Shown here piece after piece: positions 38,759 through 52,515 of a stretch of DNA of 64,000 nucleotides. How positions within the stretch are numbered: the stretch's first letter is position 1; every line of letters begins with the position of its first letter. Position numbers and translations under genes: made by a program. The notes under the pieces are model-generated. The model did no database searches. It saw nothing but the letters and a program-made list of their open reading frames with translations, and was not told the DNA's origin. This DNA is from Psilocybe azurescens. Taxonomy: Eukaryota; Basidiomycota; Agaricomycetes; Agaricales; Agrocybaceae. The DNA lies in contig JAJIRX010000500.1 in assembly GCA_023853785.1 (NCBI GenBank), positions 620,001 to 684,000 on the forward strand. Reading direction: 5' to 3'.

Positions 38759-39367
38759 TCAGTTATGATACATATTACACGGTAACGCGGCGACTGGCCG
38801 AGTCAGTGTCTGTTTATTGACTCTAGGTTGTCGCTGGGTTGACGCCCTTTGTTTTCGAAGGACGACGGCATCTATATCGTCAGATGAGGACGTCGAGTAA
38901 AGACCTTGGACCTGAGATGATTCGAGGGGAAGATTTTGGTCAGGATGGATCGGTGGACCACTGCTCGAAAGCCCCCAGCGATTCGGCGCAAATGGATGCA
39001 AATCCTGGAAAACATATAAATAACGGAAATGGCCGAAACGCTATTCAAGATCCAGAAAGTGATCGAGGGAGATGAGATTCCATCATGTAGTTCTTCCGCC
39101 GACACACGGCAGGACGAGTTCCACGTGGATGCTGGAGAGACGAAAGAGGGCAAACCAATCGGGCACTGGGGAGAGTATTTCGGAGCGGGGAGCTGTGCAT
39201 ATAGAGGACGGAAAGCGCAGGAAACCGATAGGCTGAGGAAGGCAGGAGGCGCGAGAATGTGGGGAAATTGTGTAGTGTGACTAAATCAGAGGTCGAAATG
39301 TATGTTCAAGACTGCAACTTACAGAAACGGAGGTAAATCTCTGATCTGAATCGGAATCCGCGGCCAT
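38759..39367 (-). CDS. Weak hypothetical gene, three possible exons
   Basis: ATG 39367 opens MAADSDSDQRFTSVS and meets a perfect GTAAGT donor; a TTTAG acceptor follows 42 bp later. The last part reads APNRWGLSSSGPPIHPDQN, then STSSSDDIDAVVLRKQRA, and ends LPCNMYHN at 38759. The middle exon is unclear. The acidic/Ser start and the Ser/Pro tail look like real coding sequence, but no family is recognised. Confidence 0.3.
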
Positions 39368-39777
39368 GTCAAACGGGCGAAATAGAGTTCGGCGCAAGGT
39401 ATTGTTCTGATAAAAGACGATCAACATTTAGGATTCCTAGAAACCCTCTTTTGTTACATTTACGTGCTGCTATCCTCTTCGCGCCAGTTCCAATCAGTGC
39501 GACGCAGAACAGCCTTGACCAAACAGCGCCCACATTCACAAGGTCGGCCTGACTTGGCGGTAAGGGCTTGGTGCAATCGTTGCAATCGCACCAAACCTGA
39601 CCTTTTGCTCGCTCAGGGATATACGGCGGAGAGAAACTGACATCATCGTACTTTTCTCGAGCAAAGTACTTAACGGCCACCGAAAATATTCTGGTGAGTG
39701 TACGAATGGCGCACCATGCTGCGTGGTCGAGTGCTCATACTGACACGGCATACTCCGCACGGCGATCAGAAAGTGGC
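39368..39777. promoter_or_regulatory. Upstream region of the CSL gene
   Basis: The region lies between the start of the weak minus-strand gene and the chosen CSL start. An in-frame upstream ATG at 39706 (MAHHAAWSSAHTD) means the CSL protein could begin earlier. Otherwise only chance minus-strand frames are seen. Confidence 0.35.
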
Positions 39778-42700
39778 ATGAACGACAATTCTGCCCATTC
39801 CCCAGTCGCAACTCGTCCAGGACAATCAGAACTCAACCGTTGGGACCACCCAGAACTTCTCAATTCGAGGGACAAGAAGATGTCGCTTGACTTTCCGCCG
39901 GCCAGCTCTCAGCCACCGCATAAGCCTTTACCCTCAGAACGACCTCGATCAGCCGTTCATGCACAGCTCGGAGAACCAGGGCTCTTCGCCGACTCACCCA
40001 CATATGAACGGCCACATTCAGCACCATTCATATGACCAGGCAGATTCTATGGAAGCTGCAGACCACCCAAGCTACGGCCTGTTTTCGGATTCCACCTCGC
40101 CTACTTCCTTCACCTCTCAGCGCTACCGCACAAACGCTTCGTCTTCGTCTTCTCTTGGGCACGGTTTCGGAATGAATTCGGAGGGCATCTATTCACATGG
40201 GTCTTTCTCTGACTCTGTCCCGTCTTTCAATGGTTCTAACGGCAATCCTTATGATATCATCACCAACCTCAGCAGCGGCAAAGTCTCCCCCTTGACACCT
40301 TCTGACTCTGTCAGTAACTTGCACCATCCGGGCGGGTTCCCTCCCTCAGTTGCGGGTAAGGATTACCCACCTCAAGGGTTCGGCGATATCCATGAGCGAA
40401 GGCTCCCTGGTATCGGCAATAATGGGTACCATTCTGAATACCCCGATGATTATTCGATCGGCAATATAAATAATGGCCTACCCTTCGGGCCATCTGCTAT
40501 GCAGCACTTTAACGATCGATTGGGACGGTTTCCTCCTGATCGCTACAGTCACTCATCAGGCCCACCGTCGGGAGTGCCCTCTCATATACCCAATGGCCAT
40601 GGCTCAGAACTTATGCGGGGTGTCGCTCCTCATGCTACTCATTCTTTCCGCGAGAATCCTGTATCGCCCTACGATGACATGCACTATCTGAGCAACTCGC
40701 ATTCAGAAATGCGTATGCATACTGTAGATGAAACTTTGGCCCGGATGAAGCTTCAAGCCCATCCCATGATGGGCGCTTCCAATGACTTGCAGACTTTCAT
40801 TAGGTAAAAATAGGTTCTTCTTCCCCCCAAAAAAATAATGCTAATATTCGTATTTAGGCCTTACCTCGATCAATATGTTCGAACGCCAAATCGTTTAGCA
40901 TTCGGCGAACGCACCGTTATTGTGATGTCCAGCAAAGTAGCTCAAAAGTCATACGGTACCGAAAAGAGGTTAGGACGCTTTTATTTTTAACATATCTCAT
41001 TACTTACGACATGATTGTTTTTCTCAAGGTTCCTCTGCCCTCCACCCACTGCCATAATGATTGGTAATTCTTGGTGGACAGATGTCCTTCGTCGTGGGGA
41101 AGAACCAAAGCTTTGCCCGCCACGGGTGGTTGTTTCCATTTCCGGCGAACCTGCTCCTCAAGAAGGCACAATCGAATGGACTGGATCGTCTGGAAAGTCC
41201 TTCGATGTGAGTGACCCTCCTTCGGGGACGACATTCATCGGGCGTTGTGTTGGTAAACAGCTCTTTATCTCCGACGTGGACGAGAAGAAGAAGAAGGTCG
41301 AAGCGCTTGTCAAAATCACTGCCCCCGCGTCAGAAGATGAACCTGAGCGAGTAATTGGCGTCTTCCCAAGTCGACCAATCAAAGTCATCAGCAAACCTAG
41401 CAAAAAGAGGCAGAGTGCCAAAAATTTGGAACGTCAGTGAAATTTTCTGAACTGTTACTGAAAGATTGATGAATCGAAACTATTGTTACCTTTGTAGTTT
41501 GCATCAACCATGGGTCGACAATTTCCCTGTTCCATCGCTTGCGCTCGCAGACTGTTTCTACCAAATATCTTTGTGTTTCTGGATCTGGATCATCGTTCAA
41601 GGGATCAGATGGCGCCCCATTGATGGGTCTTGACCAACGTTCACGTTCTACCACTCCTTCGTTCATTGCGCGAACCGCCAGCTGGGGTAAGCGACAAATT
41701 GATTTCTAAAGCTAACTTGGATTGACAGCCGAGATAGATCCTTTTGTCATGTACATTGTTGATGTCAACAAGCCTGCAGGCGCAGGCCTCGATGCGCCCC
41801 TCCACCTCCACCTCAGGCTGACTATCCGTCACCTCCGCCCAACGCCATTGCGTTCACCAACAACGGGTCACAAATTCCGATATATTACAATCAGACAGTC
41901 GTCCTTCAGTGCCTGACTTCTGGCGTTGTCAGCCCTGTCCTGATCATCCGCAAGGTGGATCATCAAACCACTGTCGTTGGCGGAGGTTTGCAGGAAGGTG
42001 CCAAAGGTATCGCCGACCACTACTGCTCCCCTGGAGAGGTCTGCGGAGACCCAGTGTCTCAGCTACACAAGATTGCCTTTGAAGTGTACGACCCCAGCAA
42101 AGGCATGCCTGAGCCCGGCACCCCCGGGGCTACTGGCGCCTTCTTGTCTTGTATGGGCGAGAAAGTAAACACCTACCGTCCCATTGATGGCCGACAGTGG
42201 AACACGAGCCATACTGCAGGTGCAAATTCCCCTGCCCTTCCTGGCTCGCCTATATCGCCGACGGCTGGGCCCTCCAGCACCAATGAGTACTTCTCTCATC
42301 CAGGCAAGGTGGATAGTGCTCCTGCATCTCCTTCTGCGACCGAGTTTATGACTTCCAACGACGGAGGGCGCGTCATGAAGAAAAAAGCGCTCGACTTCGA
42401 GCGCTGGCGGAATTAACAAACCGGTCGGCAAAGGTAGACGGAGGCCAAGTTCTGCTGGATCTGTCTCTTCGCGCCGTGGATCGTCCAGTGACGCTGGTGC
42501 TTCTTCAGGCGCTCTTTGGCAAGTCGACATCGGTGAGACCAGCGTCTGGACTATCGTTGGCACCGGTGAGTTCTATACCCTCAAATTTCGCAAAGGATCA
42601 TACTTACATTTTTTGATAGACCAAATCCGATACAACTTCTACGTTCCTCCCGTTCTCTTTGATAACCAACACGCACCACAGACCGGGTCGTTCCCTATAC

Positions 42701-43035
42701 CCTCTAAACCTGTAACACCCTTCCCCGGTGTCGTGAAGTACCTTCCTCCCGATCGTGCTGCAGAAGCACCAAAATCGAACTGCGCATCGTCGCGAGCTGT
42801 TCTTTCGAAACCCAACCCTCATGCGTCAAAAATGCTGACCGTCTACGGCGAGAACTTCTCCAAGACGGATCCTGTCAGCGTCTTCTTTGGGTCTGAGCCT
42901 TCGCCCTACGTCGAAGTTAGGTGCACCGAGGTTCTGGGTTGTCTTCCTCCGGAGTCGCAGATCGTCAAGCGACGACCGATCATCCTCATTCGCTCCGACG
43001 GTGTCGTTTTCCCTTCGAACACCACATATCCTTAA
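39778..43035 (+). CDS. CSL-family transcription factor (LAG1/RBP-Jk/Su(H) type)
   Basis: CSL proteins bind GTG(G/A)GAA-like DNA; fungal members such as S. pombe Cbf11/Cbf12 control lipid, adhesion and cell-division genes. A long Ser/Pro/His-rich N-terminus (to about 40800) precedes the Rel-homology-like domain: FLCPPPTAIMIGNSWW, then, after an intron, CINHGSTISLFHRLRSQTVS, the DNA-contact segment of the family. The beta-trefoil follows (IPIYYNQTVVLQCLTSGVVS, IIRKVDHQTTVVGGG, QLHKIAFEVYDPSKG), and the IPT/TIG end has MLTVYGENFSKTDPVSVFFG. Frame breaks at C4 41797-41800 (one short), A6 42381-42386 (one long) and near 39925 in the disordered N-terminus. The start codon is uncertain among 39706, 39778 and 39880. 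Confidence 0.88.
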
Positions 43036-43658
43036 TCTACTATTTTCCGCTTTCGTCACCGTCGTTGTCAATTGTCCATCATCTCTTATATCGTTTTTCT
43101 ATCTCTCTTTTTGCTGGATCTGTACTCTGTTGCTTCGTTTGCATTTCTCGCCCATGTATTCATAGATCGGACATGATACCTTGCTCCTATCCCTATATCC
43201 AGCTCCTTTCGTCTCCATGCTCGACGCATGACATCGCTATACCATGAAATAACGTTTACGAAACCTGTTCGAAACATAGACAGTGTAGACAAAATATATA
43301 TTGTTTACTACAAAAAAGCTCTCAATAAGCTCTCTGGTAGATGAAGAAGTATTATTTGCAAATTCGTCCTCAGCCTTCTGTATCCCGGTGTCATAGCTTG
43401 TGGCTCTGCCGTACGCACATCCTGAGGTCCAGTTGGGTTCTGTGCTCCATGCAATAGGTACCATGATCATGTGATTGTCAGTACTCTGACCGTAACAGTG
43501 TGGTTATGCATGTACTTTCAGTTTTCAAGCAACGACTAGGATCATACCTCTTCAAAGGCACGCTAATAGGAAACGCCTGCGGAGAAACACATAACTTTTT
43601 GGCATCACCGACTACATTCACATAGACCCCACTCAACTCAAGCTAGCACGGGATCATA
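43036..43658. other. Intergenic between CSL and the small membrane protein gene
   Basis: The first part is a CT-rich 3' region of CSL. The rest is promoter of the next plus-strand gene. Only short chance frames on both strands; no repeat or RNA gene seen. Confidence 0.4.
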
Positions 43659-44357
43659 ATGAATGTATCTTTCTACACCTCTGAGTTCACCTCCCAGGTT
43701 TCCCAAATCCCCATTTTATCAATACCCGGCACTCTTTGGGCATATTATCTCGAATACCTGTGGTTTTATGAACCCGATTCATGGGTAGCCACAATCGCGT
43801 ATTCATGCCGCGTGCTTGCCGTTCTCATCGGTCTCCCAGTTATCATTCTTGGATTACTGGTGCGGTTTTTCATTCACTGCAATTGGTTATCTTGGACTGA
43901 AGCTCTAGTCCACAGGATATTGCATCCTATGGTATAGCCAGAACCCTTGGTGTTGTTGATGACGTGAAAGCTTCAACGAGCGACAAATCCACGGTTCACT
44001 TACAAACGCCCTCTATAATGCTCAACGGCGCCATCAGTCCTGCTTCAGATTCCGCTTTCAGCGATTCAGACTCTGGGATAGACCACAACCTGCACAACAG
44101 GATACGTAGTCCGCTTTCCGACTCTGCCTCTGAAGCGAGCGACAGTGTTTTCCTCCTTGCCTCCGGCGGTATTCTATGCAGGAGAAAGCAGCCTCAAGTT
44201 ATCGGGAGTCGGTGTGTTCTCGCCAGCCGCGTCGCTGCCCCCTTCACCAACACTCAGTCGTCGCAACCTTTCCGATTTTGGTTCCGAAACTCTTCGCCAC
44301 CGGACACAGCACGCCGGCCACAATGCAGACATTCTAGAAGATGGCAGTAAGGATTAG
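43659..44357 (+). CDS. Small membrane protein with a Ser-rich cytosolic tail
   Basis: ATG 43659 opens MNVSFYTSEFTSQVSQ. A Trp/Tyr-rich stretch (LWAYYLEYLWFY) and a hydrophobic segment (VLAVLIGLPVIILGLL) suggest one or two membrane passes. A 56 bp intron (43860-43915) then joins to DIASYGIARTLGVVDDVKA. The tail is Ser/Asp-rich (SDSAFSDSDSGIDH, PLSDSASEASDSV) and ends HNADILEDGSKD. The T4 at 44148-44151 is one base long; removing it continues the tail as SSLPPAVFYAGESS. The family is not recognised, but splicing and frame repair give one coherent protein of about 210 residues. Confidence 0.6.
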
Positions 44358-44462
44358 GGGTTACTTTACAATAAATTCGTGGTATTACTATGATACATAC
44401 AAACAGTTTCAAACGTTATTACTGTATACTGTACATTCCCAAAACGAAAGCGCGTAAAAAAT

Positions 44463-46293
<1,831 letters not shown>

Positions 46294-46476
46294 ACAAAAA
46301 TGAACTGGAAAGGAGAGAGAACCTTCAATAACGACCAAACTGCCACTTCACACAAAGGGCGAAAACCTGACTCGAATAATTACGTAATAAGTCAGCATCC
46401 TCTGAACCGCTTTTGGGCATAGAAAAAGATCCTAAAGAATATCAAGACCGCCTATTTCTGCGACTGGACTCTCAGA

Positions 46477-49094
46477 ATGGACGATGATCTAGTTCTTAAC
46501 ATCGCGACCGACGGCAATCTATCGCTCAAGTCTGGTTCAGGGAAAAAGGTGGAAGATGGACGGAAAGGTATATTTCAAGTTAATTAAAAACATATCTATC
46601 CTTACCGTTTTGAAAAGGCTAAAGGTCAAGCGTACATTGAAACGCAAGACCCGACCAGAGGACAAGCCAACGCGTGCTACACCTGTGTCCAAAACTTCAG
46701 AAAATGACCGTCCCTCCAAAAAAGCACGAATTGATAACACACAAACCAAAACTACCCCATATGTGCCTGCAGCACAATCAAACTCGTTGAAACAGGCGCG
46801 GGTTGCTCAACCTGCTCAACCGGCCCAGCCTTCACGGCCAACACAAATAATATCGTCTCTGTTCTCATATAACCCTAAAGTAGAGGCTCCTGCCCCCGAA
46901 CCGTTGAAGCACTCAAAATTACTGAGCCAAGTAATGCTCCTTTAGATTCCTCGACATTTTCAGGACTGGGTCTCAACCCCTTACTTATATCCCATCTATC
47001 AACAAAAATGGACATCCAGAAACCCACAGCTATTCAACGTGCTTCCTTGCCTGTTCTCCTGTCGACATTACCCTCAAAAACTTCTCGGGATGTTTTTCTA
47101 CAATCCCAGACTGGATCTGGAAAGACATTCTCTTACCTCTTGCCCATTATCCAAGATTTACTTCCGCTCAGCTCTCTTTCATATATTGATCGATCAATAG
47201 GAACTCTCGCAATAATTATTGCTCCTACCCGCGAGTTGGCTAAGCAAATCTCAGATGTATTGGAAGCCATTCTCAAAATGCGTCTCCGCGCTGAGGATGC
47301 CTCTACATCGTCGCCGGACACTTCGACACAGCTCACTCGCTGGTTAGTATCTGGGCTCCTTGTTGGTGGGGCAACACGGACACACGAAAAAAGCCAGGCT
47401 GCGGAAAGGTCTTCCTATTCTCGTCTCAACACCGGGTCGTCTTCTTGACCATCTACAAAATACATCTTCATTTAATGTCGGAAAATGTCGCTGGCTCGTA
47501 CTGGATGAGGCAGATCAACTTATGGAACTAGGATTTGAGGAAACAATTACAGGTATCATCCAAGGACTCGATGGACGGCGCAGGATGGCTAAGCAGGCAA
47601 TGGAGGAGGGAAGAACGAATGAAGTAGGCGGCTGGGACTGGGAGCGGCGTAGAAAGACGGTGCTGTGTTCTGCAACGATCCGGGAGGATGTCCAGAAACT
47701 GGCGGGCACTGCACTCTCAAATCCTCTGATGGTGAAGGCAACTGAAGTTGACAAAGATGACCAGGACGATAAACTGCCGTCAAATCCCGAAAAATCGCTG
47801 GTCATTGGATCCACTACCGAAACATTCACCCCTCCTTCACAACTTTCCCAAAAATACGTCACAGTACCTCTAAAACTTCGCCTAGTCGCCCTTGTTGCAC
47901 TATTACGGAAACTTGTCGCAGAAACCCAGGTACGACGAGGAGCCAAAATCATTGTCTTCCTCAGTTGTACAGATTCTGTCGATTTTCATTGGAATCTCTT
48001 GGGAGGATCTGCAATGGATGGTCCTGAACCTGAAGCATCGAGCGGGGACTCTGAAGATGATAGCGATGACAACGATGAAGACAAAGGTGCCAAGTCCACG
48101 CCTAATGCCCACCCTGAAAAGGTTGAAGCACAGTGTTCACTTCTACCCGACGTTACTATTTTCCGACTCCACGGTTCTCTTCCCAATAACCTCCGTCTTG
48201 CTGCTTTAAAAGGCTTTACAGGTGCCCAAGGCAAGAACAAACCTGTCCAAGAAATGTCCTCTATTCTCTTTTGCACATCTGTTGCGTCTCGTGGTCTAGA
48301 TTTGCCCCTGGTTCGCGCTGTTATCCAGTATGATCTGCCGACAGAAGGTGGCGCTACTGAGTATGTTCATCGAGTTGGACGAACTGCACGTGCTGGAAAA
48401 GGTGGTGAAGCTTGGGCATTTGTTGCACCCAGTGAAGTGGAATGGGTAAAGTGGGTTGAGGGGAAAATGCAAGGCGAAGAGAAGAATGAAAATTCGAGAG
48501 TATCGCTCACTGGTGTTTCTGTTGAAGAGCTTCTTCGATCTGGATTTGGGGGTGGAAGAGGATCCGAATATGAGCAACGTGCCACAGAGGTTCAGTTGGC
48601 CTTTGAACGCTGGGTACTGCAAAACAAGGAGGTAAGCATTAAGGCAGACTTTCGTAATCGAATATCCAGATTTAACTCGTTTTCTTCTTGCAGAACGCCC
48701 TCTTGGCTCGAAAGGCGTTCCTTTCTCACATGCGAGCTTACGCCACCCATCCTTCAAGTGAAAAACACATTTTCCACATCCGCAATCTTCACATGGGACA
48801 TTTGGCCAAAGCCTTTGCCTTGCGAGACGCCCCCAAATCCGTGAAAGTTGCCCGCCCCCAACGCAGAAGAAACATGAAGTGAAGGCCAAATCACATCGGG
48901 CCAGCAACAAACCAAAAGCAGACGGTGATAAAGAGTGGGATAGAGATCACAGTGGCGACGCTGAGATGCGCATGCAGGCCATCGTACGAGCACAAGGCCG
49001 CCTTACCAAGCAAGGCGGTGTTATGGCGAGCACAGGTGCCTCGGAATTCCAGATATCTGGTGGTTACGACCTTGAGAAGTTGGTCGGTAGATAA
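46477..49094 (+). CDS. DBP7: DEAD-box RNA helicase DBP7 (60S ribosome biogenesis)
   Basis: Dbp7 is a nucleolar ATP-dependent helicase for early 60S assembly. ATG 46477 opens [15 protein letters not shown] basic N-terminus leads to [12 protein letters not shown] and the Q motif [10 protein letters not shown]. Motifs in order: SQTGSGKTF (I), PTRELAKQI (Ia), [11 protein letters not shown] (Ib), [13 protein letters not shown] (II, DEAD), CSATI (III), IIVFLSC (IV), [12 protein letters not shown] (V), [15 protein letters not shown] (VI). The large insert before motif IV and the C-terminal DUF4217-like region ([26 protein letters not shown]) fit Dbp7. Breaks: A4 46915-46918 (short), A6 47387-47392 (long), G at 48879 (short). 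The end is [15 protein letters not shown]. Confidence 0.9.
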
Positions 49095-49438
49095 TGTTTT
49101 CTAAGGTTTTCTATCCCTACATTTGCCTACGCCAGATCTGCAGACCATCCCTGTCGACTTAAGACTTGACAAGATTGATTTGAGCTATATTTAGTATGTT
49201 AATTGTGATGTATTGAGTTCATCTTTGTACAATCCTTTGGAATAATCATGTTATAAACTAATACGATAAAATGTCTTCGCCGTCTTTGATGCTCTGAAAG
49301 GCTTACGAGGCAACGCAACTTGAGATATCTTTTCAGAGATTGATCCGTTGAGTTATGGTATTCCCACACTCTGAACCATCAGTGGTCGCCACGTCTCGAC
49401 AAATCCACCACGTCTACATTCCTTAACTTTATACCACC
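49095..49438. promoter_or_regulatory. Upstream region of the cyclophilin gene
   Basis: This 344 bp spacer between two plus-strand genes holds the DBP7 3' end and the cyclophilin promoter and leader. Nothing else is visible. Confidence 0.4.
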
Positions 49439-50708
49439 ATGTTTGGCCGAGTCTCTCTCGCTTTCGTTGTAGTCTCTGTCGTCGCTTTCTTCTGCGCTCA
49501 GTCCGCGGAGGCAGCGAAGGGCCCCAAAATCACCAATATCGTTTACTTCGATATCAAGCATGGTGACAAGGACCTTGGTCGCAGTGCGTACTCTCAAATT
49601 AGCCTTTGGTGTAAAAACATATTTTGATCCTCATGTAGTCACCATGGGTCTCTATGGTGGCGTATGTTATTCACAGTGCTCGTGGTTATCTTTATTCATC
49701 TGAATCTCATACGTTAGACCGTCCCTAAAACTGCGGAGAACTTCCGCGCTCTTGCCACTGGCAAGAACAAGGATGGCGAAGAACTCGGCTATGGCTACAA
49801 AGGCTCTAAATTCCATCGTATCATCAAAGATTTTATGTGAGCTGACATTTCTGCCCCCTTCGGTCAACACTCTTACTCATTTGTGCTCTAAATAACAGGA
49901 TTCAGGGTGGTGATTTCAGTAAGCCAGGGTCATTGTCAGATACATGGGACGCAAATGCTCATTAACTCGTGTTAGCTCGTGGTGATGGCACCGGTGGCAA
50001 GGTACGTACATTGAGTGCTTAACACAATCCTCTTGCTCACAGTCATTGTCGTATAGTCCATCTATGGCGACAAATTTGCCGACGAGAACTTGTACGTTAG
50101 CCCCTGTATTTCTTATGGAACCAAGCTTACACCTTGTTCAATCAGCAAACTCCGCCACACTGGCCCAGGGACCCTTTCTATGGCAAACGCAGGCAGAGAT
50201 ACCAATGGTAAGCATACCACGATCAATGAAATATGTATATTCTAATTTGGATGTATAGGTTCTCAATTCGTCAGTCATCCAAGTATTATTCAGTCTTTCC
50301 CTTTCTAATCTAGTCCTTCTAGTTCATCTGCACTGTTGTCACCAGCTGGCTCGATGGCAAACACGTAAGTTTTCCTTTACGTAGAAGCATAGTTGACGCC
50401 TTATCCATTTTCATCAGGTCGTTTTCGGAAAGGTCATTGATGGAATGGACGTTGTTCGCCAAATTGGTTTGTTTTTTTTATATACACATTTTTGACTGTT
50501 TAATTGTTAAATCTTACTTTCTCTTCAGAGGCCGTGCCTAAGGGTGGAGGAGATCGTCCCAAGGAGGATGTCATCATCGCAGATTCCGGAGAGGTATGAT
50601 ATTTCCCTCATAATAATTCGTTAATAACAATGGCATTTTTTTTAGCTCCCTGTTGAGCCCACTAAGGATGGTGAAGGCAATGAGGTACCTCTTCATGCTG
50701 AGCTCTAA
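49439..50708 (+). CDS. ER cyclophilin (peptidyl-prolyl cis-trans isomerase B type), HAEL-ending form
   Basis: Cyclophilins speed proline isomerisation and act as folding helpers; this one should work in the [22 protein letters not shown] is a signal peptide. About eleven small exons then give the cyclophilin fold: [18 protein letters not shown] (with the catalytic Arg), [36 protein letters not shown] (with the cyclosporin-site Trp). In the unspliced reading the protein ends EVPLHAEL, and HAEL is an HDEL-like ER-retention ending. An intron with GTACCT donor at 50685 lies over that ending, giving a second possible C-terminus (next entry). Confidence 0.9.
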
Positions 50709-50762
50709 ATGCTCTTTGTGTACCCAAAATTCCGTATGAATAAATCGATATATTATCAACAG

Positions 50763-51062
50763 GATATAACTGCTGGACTAACGGGCACACCCGAAAACGC
50801 TAAGACGCCAGTAGTTGCGGAGAAAGTTACTGGCACTGCCGACTCGTCCACCCCAGTGTCCACAGACGCAACCTCGACTTCGGAGACGGATGTTATCCCT
50901 CCATCAACCCAATTTGCTAACATTTTCTTCATTCTCATCATCTTTGGGGTCCTCTTTTCTGCTTTTGTATGGATTGGAGGCTTGCGATATCTTTCCCGTT
51001 TCCTTCCAGGCAGCATGCAAGCACGTTACAGTCAAGTCGCCAATGACGACTTGGTGAAGTAA
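50763..51062 (+). CDS. Alternative last exon of the cyclophilin gene: membrane-anchored tail
   Basis: If 50685-50762 is spliced (GTACCT..CAACAG, 78 bp), the frame runs from KDGEGNE directly into DITAGLTGTPENAKTPV, a Thr/Ser-rich stalk, one strong membrane helix (NIFFILIIFGVLFSAFVWI), and a short tail (YLSRFLPGSMQARYSQVAND) to the stop at 51060-51062. Frame, splice ends and the well-formed helix argue this is real coding sequence. It would make a type I ER membrane cyclophilin, while intron retention gives the soluble form. A separate small gene starting at ATG 50709 is the alternative, but it would lack an obvious promoter. Confidence 0.6.
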   Translation, partial: DITAGLTGTPENAKTPVVAEKVTGTADSSTPVSTDATSTSETDVIPPSTQFANIFFILIIFGVLFSAFVWIGGLRYLSRFLPGSMQARYSQVANDDLVK

Positions 51063-51318
51063 ACTCATATCTTCAGTCTTGATAAAAACCACCAATGCTT
51101 CCTTTCAGGCGCGTCGCATAAATGAAAACAACAGAAATACCCCAGATCTTGATTGCCCTGGAGATCTTAACTAGATTTACGTGCACATAACTTATTTCTC
51201 CGCTCCATGGCGCATGGGTGTGTATGATTAGAACTAATATATTGGCAGAAATAATCCATGAGAAAGTTAGATACAAGTTCAGGGGTTACATTCTGATACA
51301 AACATGGCGCGGGTATAT

Positions 51319-52325
51319 TTACATGACATTGGAAAGCAGCGCTAAGAATATCAACATGCCGACGGGCCATTGCATAATGAGTGCTGCGGAGGAATTGGTG
51401 CTGGTATCAGGCCTGTTTTCGAGGGTAATTTTAGAAAGTGCTTGGAAAGCATTTCTGAGAATTGTGGAACGTACGGGATCCCGTTTTGATCAGAAAAAGA
51501 AGGACAAATGTTCGAGGTATTCCCTAGAGAAGGCTCAGCTGGACAACAGGCACCCGAACCCAGAGCTCTAACACTGCCCAAAGCAGCAGCATTGTTGGAG
51601 CCTGCCCAATCATTTAAGCATGGGACACTTTGGTATGTTATGTTCCAGACGCCGAAGTCCTTTTAGTTTATAGATAGTTAGAGAATTGACCTCTAGGCAG
51701 ACCATCATGTTACACGCCTTGTAGCCGTAGACTGCCTCGTCTGATGGGAAAAAATCATCAGGTATAGCCTTTGAAGGATATGCAAGATCAAAGTTCAAGA
51801 ATGCACCAGCACTGTATAAAGATGTATCTTGAGTTCAGCACGTATTTCAACCGTTGGAGTTGAACACGGACGAGTTAGGTTTCGACGTAGTCCCAGAACA
51901 CCATCCCGTTTGAGACAGAGGGCAAAGATCGGTGACTTTGACGACTATAAACTTGACGACCGATGGGTTAAAGGGCGGAGTAGCAATGACAGGATTTAGT
52001 AATGTCAAGTTGAAGCATCGTCCGCAACCAGGACCTGCCACGGATTTCCTCTGGTAAAAACGAATGCGCTTGAAATATGAGTGAGTATAAATTGAAACGT
52101 ACCATAGTTGGTACTGCTCCCATATGCCATTTGCGATAATGCAGCAGTGGGATAATTTGTGCTGGAAGGAGTGCATCCACAAGATGCAACATATCCTGAA
52201 GGAAGTGTATAGTGCGTCATGGTTGCAAGCCCAGTGTCGGAATAGTCAATCCATTGAGCAGAAAGGAGTGCAATCTGGGAGAAGAACCAGAACGATAAAA
52301 ACCAGATTATTGACAAAGACAGCAT
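51319..52325 (-). CDS. GPI-anchored expansin-like/barwin-fold secreted protein
   Basis: Such proteins have the double-psi beta-barrel shared by RlpA, barwin, expansins and GH45 and usually act on the cell wall. The signal peptide is MLSLSIIWFLSFWFFSQIAL. Core segments: TMTHYTLPSGYVASCGC, GPGCGRCFNLTLLNP, VVKVTDLCPLSQTGWC, AFLNFDLAYPSKAIPDDFFP, then CCPAEPSLGNTSNICPSFSD. After a last intron (62 bp) the end reads PPDTSTNSSAALIMQWP and a hydrophobic tail, a typical GPI signal. The expansin HFD position reads NFD, so the catalytic-type His is absent while Asp remains. At least five exons; one donor is GTCCGT. It is head-to-head with GCN5 (190 bp). Confidence 0.78.
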
Positions 52326-52515
52326 GCTAAGGAGACATGGAAGCAGGAGACAAGAAATTAAAGCCTCCTGGCTCCAGGTTTGTCCAGGTTCACATTAAAA
52401 GAGTTGATTGATGGGGTTCGGGATTACTCAAGGGTTACTATCAATGTGTATATCACGTGATATTACCTATTGAAACAACTCCGAGTCCGACTTAAGCACT
52501 CGTACACGATCAATC

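Noticed and set aside
51319..52325. Calling the barrel protein an active GH45 endoglucanase
   Set aside because: The barrel fold and cysteines fit the wider RlpA/expansin group, but the usual HFD motif reads NFD and I cannot place a full pair of catalytic acids.
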